From an archaeon (GTDB taxonomy: Archaea > EX4484-52 > WAPT01): 64,000 nt of DNA. The position numbers and the translations under genes were made by a program. Positions 56,174 through 63,629 of this stretch are shown one piece after another. The stretch covers positions 1-64,000 of the forward strand of contig JAPDKB010000007.1 of the NCBI GenBank assembly GCA_029258795.1. The letters are read 5' to 3'. Below the pieces are notes generated by a model that was not told the origin of the DNA, ran no database searches, and saw only the letters and a program-made list of their open reading frames with translations. The number at the start of each line of letters is the position of its first letter. The first letter of the stretch is position 1.

Positions 56174-57898
56174 TCACCTGTGTGTATAATATGCCAGCAA
56201 TTCTTTATTAAGTTTATCATAGCTTTCAATTCTGCAGAATCCGAATCGTTCAAACTGGACTATTGTGTCGGGCTTCACACTGGCACATGTGCTCTCAGCA
56301 TAACCCTTGAGAATTGTTGCATCAGGCATTACAACACGTGCACTGATGAAATCATGGGCTGGTACCCACTGCACCTTTACAATTTTCCTCATATCCACTT
56401 CATCATCTTCAATCCTCCTTACCACCATTCTATCATTTTCCTCCCCCACAAACTCCACATTCATCAGATCTTTTAATCTTACAATCCTCTGAGTCCTCAG
56501 GAGCTCCGCGTCCTGCTTGGTTATGTAAGCTTTACCTTTGAACTCCAGCTTTCTATGGCCACGCCCCCTGAAATCCGGATGTAACGGAGGTGTGGCAGCT
56601 ACGGGCTGAGTGCAGTTTTCAATCTCCAGAAGAACAGGGTCATGCACGAAAAAGTATCTGTTTGCCAGCGGATCGATAAGCCTTCTGTTCTCCTTGTAGA
56701 GCGCTTCCACCGGCACCACTATATCTGCTTCGCTCATGCCAACTGATAGCACGAACCTTCTGATGGCTTCCGGCATGAAGCCCCTCTTTCTCAACGATTG
56801 CATGCTCCAGGTGCGCGGATCATGCCATCCCATGAACTCTCCACTTTTCACCTCCTTCTGGAACTTGCTCTTGCTGAGCTTTACACCTTCTATCCTCATC
56901 AGGCCAGTGTGAATAACAACGGGGTGCTCCCAACCAAAAATATCCCAGATGAACTTTTCCATCTCCGTCTCCATCATCAGATCCTTACCCCTCAGAATGT
57001 GGGTGATGCCAAGAAGATGGTCGTCTATAGCCCAGGAGAATTCCAGCAGAGGCCACACCACATACTTGTTTCCTACTCGCGGATGCTCTCTTTCACTTAT
57101 CCTCATGAGCACTCTATCCCTGAAAGCTGGGTTCGGGTGCTTCATGTCCGTTTTTATGCGGAGGGATGCCTCCCCCTCTTTATACTCGTGGTTCAGCATC
57201 CTTTCAAAATATTCAAGGTTTTCTTCAACGCTCTGCTTCCTGTGCTCGCACTCCATACCCTTCCTCCTGTTCTCCCTCAAAGTTTCCACGTCGCAGAGGC
57301 ACACGTATGCCTTACCCATTTCTATGAGCTTCCTCGCATAATCGTAATAGAGCTCCAGCCTGTCGGATTTATAAACAACCTCATGCCATTCAACGCCGAG
57401 CCATCTCAACCCCTCGGGAATCAAATCATAAGCTTCGGGATCTATCTCCTTTCCTCCCCCGCCGATGGTGTCGTCAAAGACCAGAATGAGCTTTCCATCG
57501 TACATTTTCACATACTCATCGTTGAGAATGAAGGGCCTAGCGTTGCCTATATGGATCGGGCCTGAAGGAAAGGGTGCTATGCGCATCACGACTTTTCCTT
57601 TTTCCGCATGAGGTAATGGAGGGAGCTTTACTCCTTCATCCCCACCTTTTTCCTCCTCAACTGTAGCCACACCAAGCTCCGTTGCAAGCTTCTCCATTTC
57701 CTCTTTGCTCATCGAATTGACCTTAGCAACAGCTCGCTTTACCGCTTCCATCACAGCTTTTATATCCTTCTTCAGCTCGGGATTCTCCTTAAGAATCATA
57801 CCCATAACTGGCTTCTCACTCGCTTTACTATCGTGCTGCAGCGCATTTTTCAGAGCCATTCGAAGCGCGATATCTTTCAGATTCTGCATAGGAGGCAT
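56174..57898 (-). CDS. gltX: glutamyl-tRNA synthetase (archaeal type)
   Basis: A class I synthetase that charges tRNA-Glu (and may be non-discriminating for tRNA-Gln). An N-terminal archaeal extension (about 1-95) leads to the Rossmann fold with HIGN (116-119, the HIGH motif) in PFPSGPIHIGNARPF, the ILVFDDT strand, KLSKS in GVKLSKSKFQ (KMSKS motif) and a beta-barrel anticodon-binding C-terminus of the GluRS/GlnRS type. The ATG at 57898 is chosen from a TATA box 29 bases upstream; the frame extends 24 codons further but through that box. Confidence 0.96.
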   Translation of the reverse strand: MPPMQNLKDIALRMALKNALQHDSKASEKPVMGMILKENPELKKDIKAVMEAVKRAVAKVNSMSKEEMEKLATELGVATVEEEKGGDEGVKLPPLPHAEKGKVVMRIAPFPSGPIHIGNARPFILNDEYVKMYDGKLILVFDDTIGGGGKEIDPEAYDLIPEGLRWLGVEWHEVVYKSDRLELYYDYARKLIEMGKAYVCLCDVETLRENRRKGMECEHRKQSVEENLEYFERMLNHEYKEGEASLRIKTDMKHPNPAFRDRVLMRISEREHPRVGNKYVVWPLLEFSWAIDDHLLGITHILRGKDLMMETEMEKFIWDIFGWEHPVVIHTGLMRIEGVKLSKSKFQKEVKSGEFMGWHDPRTWSMQSLRKRGFMPEAIRRFVLSVGMSEADIVVPVEALYKENRRLIDPLANRYFFVHDPVLLEIENCTQPVAATPPLHPDFRGRGHRKLEFKGKAYITKQDAELLRTQRIVRLKDLMNVEFVGEENDRMVVRRIEDDEVDMRKIVKVQWVPAHDFISARVVMPDATILKGYAESTCASVKPDTIVQFERFGFCRIESYDKLNKELLAYYTHR

Positions 57899-57920
57899 GC
57901 TGATATTATGAAGGGTAACA

Positions 57921-57932
57921 TTTTTTAAAAGC
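57921..57932 (-). promoter_or_regulatory. TATA box of gltX
   Basis: The minus strand reads gcttttaaaaaa centred 29 bases before the ATG at 57898. Confidence 0.55.
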
Positions 57933-57971
57933 TCCGTCAGAGGTGTGCGCAAGCGAATTGACGGATTCACC

Positions 57972-58055
57972 CTACTCGGTCAGAAACAGCAGCCCCACTC
58001 CAAAGAAAGTCAAACAAAGCAAGATTAGAGCTACGAGTCCACTCAGCAAATCCAT
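57972..58055 (-). CDS. 27-residue single-helix membrane peptide
   Basis: An ATG-to-TAG frame encodes MDLLSGLVALILLCLTFFGV then GLLFLTE: an uninterrupted hydrophobic helix with short polar ends, as for small membrane proteins. A TATA box (ctttatattc on the minus strand) is centred 29 bases before the ATG, precisely the spacing used by other leaderless genes here. It lies in the gap between the gltX promoter and the divergent small gene. Function unknown; it is well below usual length cut-offs. Confidence 0.55.
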   Translation of the reverse strand: MDLLSGLVALILLCLTFFGVGLLFLTE

Positions 58056-58077
58056 GAAAGTTTTGATGGATGAAGTT

Positions 58078-58088
58078 GAATATAAAGC
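58078..58088 (-). promoter_or_regulatory. TATA box of the 27-residue membrane peptide gene
   Basis: The forward sequence gaatataaagc (gctttatattc on the minus strand) is centred 29 bases before the ATG at 58055. Confidence 0.5.
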
Positions 58089-58144
58089 TTTTTGTGTCTC
58101 GAGATACCGAAAAAATTAATAATTATGTGTTTTCTACCATTTTC

Positions 58145-58330
58145 ATGGTTCACGACCCCATCGAATATATCAGAAAGATAAGGCAAGAGGAGCTGGAGAA
58201 GTGCACCGCAGCCCTGAGGGCTGCAAGAGGAGAGGAAATAGAAAAAGCTATGCTGGCAAAAAGCTACCGGGAAGAAAGATGGCAGCAACTCTACGAGCTG
58301 CCGAGAGATCTGCAGAAAAAATATGTGTGA
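58145..58330 (+). CDS. small helical protein, 61 residues
   Basis: A charged, probably all-helical protein (MVHDPIEYIRKIRQEELEKC, then AARGEEIEKAMLAKSYREERW). I do not recognise the family. The ATG has an AT-rich box (attaataatta) about 26 bases upstream, supporting a leaderless transcript from this start rather than a longer frame that begins at 58070. Its stop is one base before the end of the convergent RuBisCO gene. Confidence 0.6.
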   Translation: MVHDPIEYIRKIRQEELEKCTAALRAARGEEIEKAMLAKSYREERWQQLYELPRDLQKKYV

Positions 58331-58331
58331 G

Positions 58332-59744
58332 TTATATCGTCCACACTTCCCTGAAGCTCATCCTGCCGGAGAGTACCATTTCCACAAGCAAGTCCCTGTT
58401 CTTCTTCTCAAACTCAAGCTTGCCGTAAATCTCGCGGGGGTCAGCATAATTGAAGTAGGAAAGCGCTTCCTTCAGCTCTTTGTGTTTTTTAGCATATTCC
58501 TTAAGCGATTTACCTTCAGCCACAGCTTCTGCTGCCTGCCTCATGGCTCTGGCTCCGGCTTTCGTGCCCTTCGGATGGCCGTGCACGCCACCCCCTGCCT
58601 GCGCAGTAACATTTTTGCCGTGCAAAGCTATGAGCGCTTCCATTCTTGCCGGATCGAGCCCTCCAGAAGCAACAGGCATGAGCGGCTTTATGTGGGGAGC
58701 AAACTCAAACTCCAAGGCGCCAAGGTAAAGTTTATCGTGCACCTTTCTCTTTTCTGCAATCTCGTGAAAGTGCTTTATCAAAAGCGTGCCTCCTTCCATC
58801 TTGCCCACTCCCGTGCCTATGTGGAGCTGATCCACCCCAATCATGCGGTAAAGCTTCTCAAGCACCTGAAAGTTTATGCCGAAAGATCCGCGATGCCAGG
58901 CAGCGTAGCCAGCTCTGTGTGCATGGATGGCAAGCCTCCTTTTTCTCGCTTCCTCCACCAGAAAGCTGAGCGCAGCAAATCCAAGAATGAAAACATCCAG
59001 CATTATCATGTTGTGCCCTCTTTCCACCACGTAATCCATTCTATCCAGCATCCTTTCGAAGCTCACATCGGTGATGTTGGTGCAATACAGCTTTTTCTCG
59101 CCCGTTTCCCTTTCAGCTTTATCCATCGCATCAAAGGTGGCATCAAACCTTTCCTTCCATTTGCAGAACTCCTGATCCACCAGATTCTCATCATCCTTGA
59201 CAAGGTCAAGACCACCGACCCAAGAATCGTATGCAACCTGCGCAAACTCCTTCGGAGCAAGCCCGACCTTTGGCTTGACTATGGTGCCGACATGCGGCCT
59301 TCTGTTTTTGGTGGTGCCGACATGCTTCCTTATGCCCTCAAGTCCGTAGAGCGGGCCCTTGAACTGCTTCTGGAACTCAGCGGGGAACTTTATGTCCAGC
59401 ACGTAAAGCTCGTCCAGCTCTTTCAGGCCAAATATGTTTCCGAGCACTGACGCTTGGAATTGCAGCAGGTTTTTGGTGTCGAAATGCTGGAAGGGATAAG
59501 CCACAAAAACGTAGCCGGATGTCTCGCTCGTTTTCTCGATTCTGAAAACTCTTGCTCTGTATTCCTTCAGAACTTTCTCGTTCATGGTCTTAATCGCGAC
59601 CCATGTTCCGACCGAGCTCTCGGAAGCCACGGCTTCAGCAAGCTTCTCCACCCTTTCCTTTCCCTTCACCCAGAAAAGCACGATGAAATCATCCTTTCCC
59701 GGCTGGTAATCCGGCTCAAGATAACTGTAGCCGCCGTATGCCAT
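58332..59744 (-). CDS. rbcL: ribulose-1,5-bisphosphate carboxylase, form III
   Basis: The enzyme carboxylates RuBP, which in archaea is mostly made from AMP. All catalytic positions are retained: E42, N103, KPK (157-159), the carbamylated Lys and metal acids in KDDE (183-186), H276/R277, H308, loop 6 K315 in GVGKMEGG, S360-G361-G362 and the GGGVHGHP phosphate loop. It is therefore a true RuBisCO, not a RuBisCO-like protein. AMP phosphorylase and ribose-1,5-bisphosphate isomerase are not in the window. The ATG at 59744 follows GGTGG by about 5 bases; a GTG four codons earlier is possible. Confidence 0.96.
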   Translation of the reverse strand: MAYGGYSYLEPDYQPGKDDFIVLFWVKGKERVEKLAEAVASESSVGTWVAIKTMNEKVLKEYRARVFRIEKTSETSGYVFVAYPFQHFDTKNLLQFQASVLGNIFGLKELDELYVLDIKFPAEFQKQFKGPLYGLEGIRKHVGTTKNRRPHVGTIVKPKVGLAPKEFAQVAYDSWVGGLDLVKDDENLVDQEFCKWKERFDATFDAMDKAERETGEKKLYCTNITDVSFERMLDRMDYVVERGHNMIMLDVFILGFAALSFLVEEARKRRLAIHAHRAGYAAWHRGSFGINFQVLEKLYRMIGVDQLHIGTGVGKMEGGTLLIKHFHEIAEKRKVHDKLYLGALEFEFAPHIKPLMPVASGGLDPARMEALIALHGKNVTAQAGGGVHGHPKGTKAGARAMRQAAEAVAEGKSLKEYAKKHKELKEALSYFNYADPREIYGKLEFEKKNRDLLVEMVLSGRMSFREVWTI

Positions 59745-59770
59745 AAAACCCACCACTGTCCTGCACTCAA

Positions 59771-59801
59771 CATATCTAAAGTTTTCGTTCCAATATATAA
59801 A
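59771..59801. promoter_or_regulatory. overlapping divergent promoters of RuBisCO and acylphosphatase genes
   Basis: Two AT boxes lie in 60 bases between the genes. The box atatctaaagt (about 59773-59783) is 27 bases before the acylphosphatase ATG; aatttatatat on the minus strand (about 59791-59801) is about 51 bases before the RuBisCO ATG, which has a Shine-Dalgarno site and so a short leader. The two promoters overlap head to head. Confidence 0.5.
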
Positions 59802-59803
59802 TT

Positions 59804-60100
59804 ATGGTCGCCGACAATAACAACACCCGGACTGCAGCTCTCATAAGAGTATATGGCGTGGTGCAGGGCGTTGGCTACAGGGCTTTTGCCATGCAGCGTG
59901 CAGAAAGGTTGGGGCTGGTTGGCTACGTGAGGAATCTGGATGACGGAAGCGTGGAAGTTTATGCGGAAGGGGAAAAGCAGGCAATAGAAGCGCTGATAAA
60001 AGAACTGGAAGAAGGTCCGTTTCTTGCAAGGGTGGAGAAGGTGGATGTGCAGTGGGTCGAGCCCTCAGGAAGCTATGAGGAGTTCAGGATAGAATATTGA
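59804..60100 (+). CDS. acyP: acylphosphatase
   Basis: A 98-residue ferredoxin-like-fold enzyme hydrolysing acyl phosphates. The catalytic Arg26 lies in VVQGVGYRAFA and Asn44 in GYVRNLDDGSVEVYAEG, the two family signatures. The length is typical. It ends 61 bases before the convergent SRP54 gene; that short gap contains two imperfect CAACAA repeats and nothing else I can identify. Confidence 0.95.
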   Translation: MVADNNNTRTAALIRVYGVVQGVGYRAFAMQRAERLGLVGYVRNLDDGSVEVYAEGEKQAIEALIKELEEGPFLARVEKVDVQWVEPSGSYEEFRIEY

Positions 60101-60161
60101 TGGAAACGAAAAAGCTGAGCGAGTTATTGCAAGTTATTGACAACAACATGCAACAACAAAA

Positions 60162-61478
60162 TCACAACCCGAAGCCCGGCATGAGCTTGCCCATCTTCAT
60201 TCCCCTCCTGAACATCCTGCCCTTCTTCAGCTTCCTGATCATCTTCTTCATTTCCTTGTAAGCTTTGATTAGTTCAGCTACTTCTTCAGGCTTCGTTCCG
60301 CTACCCCTCGCTATCCTCTCGATTCTGGAGCGGTTTATGATTTCGGGATTCATCCTCTCTTCCTTCGTCATCGAATCTATCATGTACTTCCACTTTTTGA
60401 ACTTCTCCTCCTGCACCTCCAGCATATCCTTCGGTATCTTCACACCCGGCAGCGGAAGCATCTCCATAATTCTGGCAAGTCCGCCCATCTTCCTAACATT
60501 TTCTATTTGCGCGTAGAAATCCAGAATGGTGAACTCGCCCTCCAGCATTCTTTTTGCCTGCTCCTCATCCACAACTTCTTTTGCCTTTTCAAGCAGCGTT
60601 TGCAGATCACCCATACCAAGGAGGCGAGAGACAAACCTGACGGGATCGTACTCCTCAAGATCGTCTATTTTCTCTCCAACCCCTATGAACTTGACTTTTG
60701 CTCCAGAGGCGTGACAGGCAGAGAGAGCTCCACCCCCCTTGGCTGATGAGTCCATTTTGGTCACTATTATTCCTGTTATGCCTATCGCTTCGTTGAATCC
60801 TTTGGCTTGAGTGTAAGCCGCCTGTCCGATATCCCCAGATATAACGAGCCATTTTTCATCAGGATTGAGAATGCTCACTATAGATTTGAGTTCATGAATG
60901 AGCTCGTCATCCAGCGCTGACCTTCCTGCAGAGTCCACAATCATAACATCATACTTTTTCTCATCATAAACTCTCATCGCTTCCCGTACGATTTTCGTCG
61001 CATCCCTCTCGTTCTCCATCCCGAAGAAATCTATGCCGTGCTTCTCACACAGTTGTTTGAGCTGAGCATAAGCGGCTGGCCTGTGCACATCTGCCGCAAC
61101 CGCAAGCACCTTCAAGCCGCGCTTCATGAAATACCTCGCGAGTTTAGCAGTACTCGTTGTCTTCCCGCTTCCGTAAATTCCCACAAGCAGAATCTTCTGC
61201 TTACCGATGTTGATTTCAGCTTTACTCTCTCCCAGCAACTCCACAAGCTCGTCATAAACAACCTTTATAACATGCTCCCTTCTTGTCATTCCTGCGGGGG
61301 GTTCTTTTTCAAGTGCTCTTTCCTTTATCCGCTTGGAAAGTTCAAAAACCAGCTTTACATCAACATCCGATTGAATAAGAACACGCTGAATATTCCTCAC
61401 AAGTTCTTCCACTTCCGCTTTACCTGGGGAGGGCTTTGAAAGGAAAGCCCCCACAGCATCCTTAAGCTTGGATAGCAT
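60162..61478 (-). CDS. srp54: signal recognition particle GTPase SRP54 (Ffh)
   Basis: SRP54 recognises signal sequences and hands ribosomes to FtsY. An N-domain four-helix bundle (1-90) precedes the G-domain: G1 GIYGSGKTT (100-108), DVHRPAAYAQL, DSAGR, TKMDSSAKGGGAL. The Met-rich M domain (about 300-438) has MGGLARIMEMLPLPG, IARGSGT and a short Gly/Met tail. Its length (438) is normal. The usual G1 residue Q (GLQGSGKT) is Y here. A TATA box 26 bases before the ATG gives a leaderless transcript. Confidence 0.97.
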   Translation of the reverse strand: MLSKLKDAVGAFLSKPSPGKAEVEELVRNIQRVLIQSDVDVKLVFELSKRIKERALEKEPPAGMTRREHVIKVVYDELVELLGESKAEINIGKQKILLVGIYGSGKTTSTAKLARYFMKRGLKVLAVAADVHRPAAYAQLKQLCEKHGIDFFGMENERDATKIVREAMRVYDEKKYDVMIVDSAGRSALDDELIHELKSIVSILNPDEKWLVISGDIGQAAYTQAKGFNEAIGITGIIVTKMDSSAKGGGALSACHASGAKVKFIGVGEKIDDLEEYDPVRFVSRLLGMGDLQTLLEKAKEVVDEEQAKRMLEGEFTILDFYAQIENVRKMGGLARIMEMLPLPGVKIPKDMLEVQEEKFKKWKYMIDSMTKEERMNPEIINRSRIERIARGSGTKPEEVAELIKAYKEMKKMIRKLKKGRMFRRGMKMGKLMPGFGL

Positions 61479-61498
61479 GAACGTTGTTTTGGTGGCTT

Positions 61499-61509
61499 AA
61501 TTTTTTAAG
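61499..61509 (-). promoter_or_regulatory. TATA box of srp54
   Basis: The minus strand reads cttaaaaaatt centred about 26 bases before the SRP54 ATG. Confidence 0.55.
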
Positions 61510-61613
61510 ATTGTAAAGCTTGTTTAGGGCGTGCTCTGTGCGAGCTGTGCAAACGCAGCACATTTTTAAAGGTTCATGTACAGAAGCATGGTAAAGCGAT
61601 AGAGGTGTGTAGA

Positions 61614-62039
61614 ATGGTGGATGAGCAGCAGAGGTTTGCAAAAATCATGCAGGCGGAAATTTATGGGCAGGAGATGAAGAAGCTGGAGCAGGAATACGGC
61701 ATGTTGATGATGCGGCTTCAGGAACTGGAAAAAACCGTAAAGGCACTGGATGACGTGATCGCAAAGAAAAAATTCAAGGCGATGGTTCCGTTAGGGAGCG
61801 GTATATTCCTCAATACTGAAGTGAATGACGTCTCTCAGTTTCTTGTTGCGGTCAGCTCAAAATATCTGGTTAAGATGGATCCGAAAAGGGCAAGAGAGTT
61901 CCTACAGGAACAGAAGAAGCTTGTGGAGGATGCTGCTGAAAGGCTTGAGAAGCAGTTCGAAGCTCTGGAAGAACAGCTTCAGAAGGTCGTCAACGAGCTG
62001 CAGGAAATGGAACGGGAAACCGAAAGCCATAATGAGTGA
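61614..62039 (+). CDS. pfdA: prefoldin subunit alpha
   Basis: Prefoldin holds unfolded proteins for the thermosome. The 141-residue protein has two long coiled-coil helices (about 1-50 and 90-141) joined by the hairpin core FKAMVPLGSGIFLNTEV and SSKYLVKM that assembles the jellyfish body. The ATG at 61614 follows GAGGTG by six bases. The start of the adjacent NUDIX frame overlaps its stop. Prefoldin alpha next to FtsY is a common archaeal arrangement. Confidence 0.93.
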   Translation: MVDEQQRFAKIMQAEIYGQEMKKLEQEYGMLMMRLQELEKTVKALDDVIAKKKFKAMVPLGSGIFLNTEVNDVSQFLVAVSSKYLVKMDPKRAREFLQEQKKLVEDAAERLEKQFEALEEQLQKVVNELQEMERETESHNE

Positions 62040-62080
62040 TGGTTCATTTTTACTTTCACACTGGCGCAGGTGGAAGGAGG

Positions 62081-62566
62081 ATGGTAAGAGGAAGTGTGGT
62101 TGATGAAGCCCCTCATATCAACGATTTTGCCAAGGACCCTTACAAAGACAGAATAGTTGTCGGAGTGATCATCTATATCTTCGATGAAAAGGGCAGAACA
62201 CTTCTGTTTAAGAGGAAGAACCACCCGTATCAGGGTTACTGGGAAGCTGTCGGAGGTAAGGTGAACTTTCTGGAAAGGCTGGAGGAAGCGGCTGTACGTG
62301 AAGCGGAGGAGGAAGCGGGAATAAAGATAGAGGAGGAAGATCTCAAATTCGTGTGTGTTTTTCAGCATATAGTGAAGAAGGAAAGATATCATCGTGTTCT
62401 TGTGGTTTATGCCACCAAGGTTGATTCGTCGGTGCATATAAAACTCAGCGAGCATGATGAGTATGGATGGTTCGAGATGAATAAACTGCCGGAAAAGTTT
62501 CTCTGCGGGCCTGTGGAAGAAGCTTACAAAGTGGTGTTCGGTGAAGAACCGTGCTTAAACGACTGA
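62081..62566 (+). CDS. NUDIX hydrolase
   Basis: The NUDIX box GxxxxxExxxxxAxxREAxEEAGI is present (G-G-K-V-N-F-L-E-R-L-E-E-A-A-V-R, then E-A-E-E-E-A-G-I), preceded by VVGVIIYIFDEKGRTLLFKR. Hydrolyses nucleoside-diphosphate derivatives; substrate unknown. The ATG at 62081 is preferred because GGTGG lies seven bases upstream. An alternative ATG at 62039 overlaps the prefoldin stop by one base (TGATG) and would encode an additional 14 residues derived from that ribosome site. It is unusual here, between prefoldin alpha and FtsY. Confidence 0.9.
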   Translation: MVRGSVVDEAPHINDFAKDPYKDRIVVGVIIYIFDEKGRTLLFKRKNHPYQGYWEAVGGKVNFLERLEEAAVREAEEEAGIKIEEEDLKFVCVFQHIVKKERYHRVLVVYATKVDSSVHIKLSEHDEYGWFEMNKLPEKFLCGPVEEAYKVVFGEEPCLND

Positions 62567-63591
62567 AGAAAAGACTGGAGAGTATTTTCAAGGATGTGGA
62601 AGAAGAACTTGAAGAGAAGGAAGTGGAAGGGCTGGAAGGTAAAGAATCTAAGGATGGGATGGCAAAAGAGGTTAATGGTAGTGGTGAGGTTAGAAAAGAC
62701 GAGGGGAGGGCTGCTGAAAAAAGCAAAGCACTGCCATTGTTAACGGTTAAGCTTGATGAGAGTAAGCTTGATGATCTTCTCTGGCAGGTGGAGCTTGCGA
62801 TGCTGGAAAACAATGTGGCTGAGGAAGCATCTTCCTTCATCTGCCAGAAAGCGAAGGAAAAGTTGATGGGTAAGGTTGTGAGCAGAAAGGACGTTGGTAA
62901 GGTTGTCAAGCAGGCCATAAGGGATGTGATGGAAGAGCTTTTAACATGGGATGATGTTGATGTTGTCAAGATTGTTGAGGGAAGAGCGAAGGAAGGTAAG
63001 CCAGCACTCATTCTTTTCTTTGGATTTAACGGTACGGGTAAGACGACAACCATGGCTAAAGTGGCGAAGATGCTTAAAGATCACGGCTTCAGTGTCGTTT
63101 TTGCGGCAGCAGACACTTTCCGTGCTGCTAGCATAGAGCAGCTGGAGGAGCACGGTTCGAAGCTGGGTATTAGAGTGATAAAGCACAAGTACGGCTCTGA
63201 CCCCGCTGCCGTGATTTTTGATGCCATGCGCTATGCGGAAAGCAAGGGGATAAACGCTGTGCTTGCAGATACAGCGGGGAGGAGTCACGCTGACAGAAAC
63301 CTTCTGGAAGAGCTGAAGAAGATCGTGAGGGTGAACAAGCCAGATCTGCGCATCCTTGTGCTTGAAGCCATAGCTGGCAACGATATAGTGGAGCAGGCGA
63401 GGAGGTTTGAGGAGGCGGGAGTGGATGGGATAATTCTAACCAAGTGGGATGTTGATGAGAGGGGGGGAGCCGCTGTCTCAGTTTCCTACGTATTGAAAAA
63501 GCCCATCCTCTTCATAGGCACGGGACAGAACTATGAGGATTTGGAGAAGTTTGACAAAAAGAGGGTGCTGGACGAGATAATCGGAAACTGA
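62551..63591 (+). CDS. ftsY: SRP receptor GTPase FtsY
   Basis: FtsY receives SRP-ribosome complexes at the membrane. A charged, Glu/Lys-rich N-terminal region (1-60) replaces the acidic A-domain, followed by the N bundle and the G domain: GFNGTGKTT (158-166), DTFRAASIEQL, DTAGR, TKWDVDERGGAAVS and GTGQNYEDLEKFD. In the last signature the usual D-x-x-K-GG has Arg instead of Lys. The GTG start lies 6 bases after GGTGA and overlaps the NUDIX gene by 16 bases. Confidence 0.96.
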   Translation: MLKRLKKRLESIFKDVEEELEEKEVEGLEGKESKDGMAKEVNGSGEVRKDEGRAAEKSKALPLLTVKLDESKLDDLLWQVELAMLENNVAEEASSFICQKAKEKLMGKVVSRKDVGKVVKQAIRDVMEELLTWDDVDVVKIVEGRAKEGKPALILFFGFNGTGKTTTMAKVAKMLKDHGFSVVFAAADTFRAASIEQLEEHGSKLGIRVIKHKYGSDPAAVIFDAMRYAESKGINAVLADTAGRSHADRNLLEELKKIVRVNKPDLRILVLEAIAGNDIVEQARRFEEAGVDGIILTKWDVDERGGAAVSVSYVLKKPILFIGTGQNYEDLEKFDKKRVLDEIIGN

Positions 63592-63629
63592 TATAAAGAT
63601 TTAAATTCTAGTTTTTTGTGGGGGTTGAA

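Noticed and set aside
58323-59450. Long open frame on the plus strand (375 codons) opposite RuBisCO
   Set aside because: It lies fully antisense to a gene with all catalytic RuBisCO residues; its translation is Leu/His/Ser-rich without domains, and it has no promoter at its start. It is a shadow frame.
58332-59744. RuBisCO-like protein (form IV) lacking carboxylase activity
   Set aside because: The carbamylated lysine, metal acids, loop 6 lysine, and phosphate-binding residues are all present, so a true form III enzyme is better supported.
60101-60161. CAACAA repeats between acylphosphatase and SRP54
   Set aside because: Two short imperfect repeats in a 61-base convergent gap; too little to call an element.
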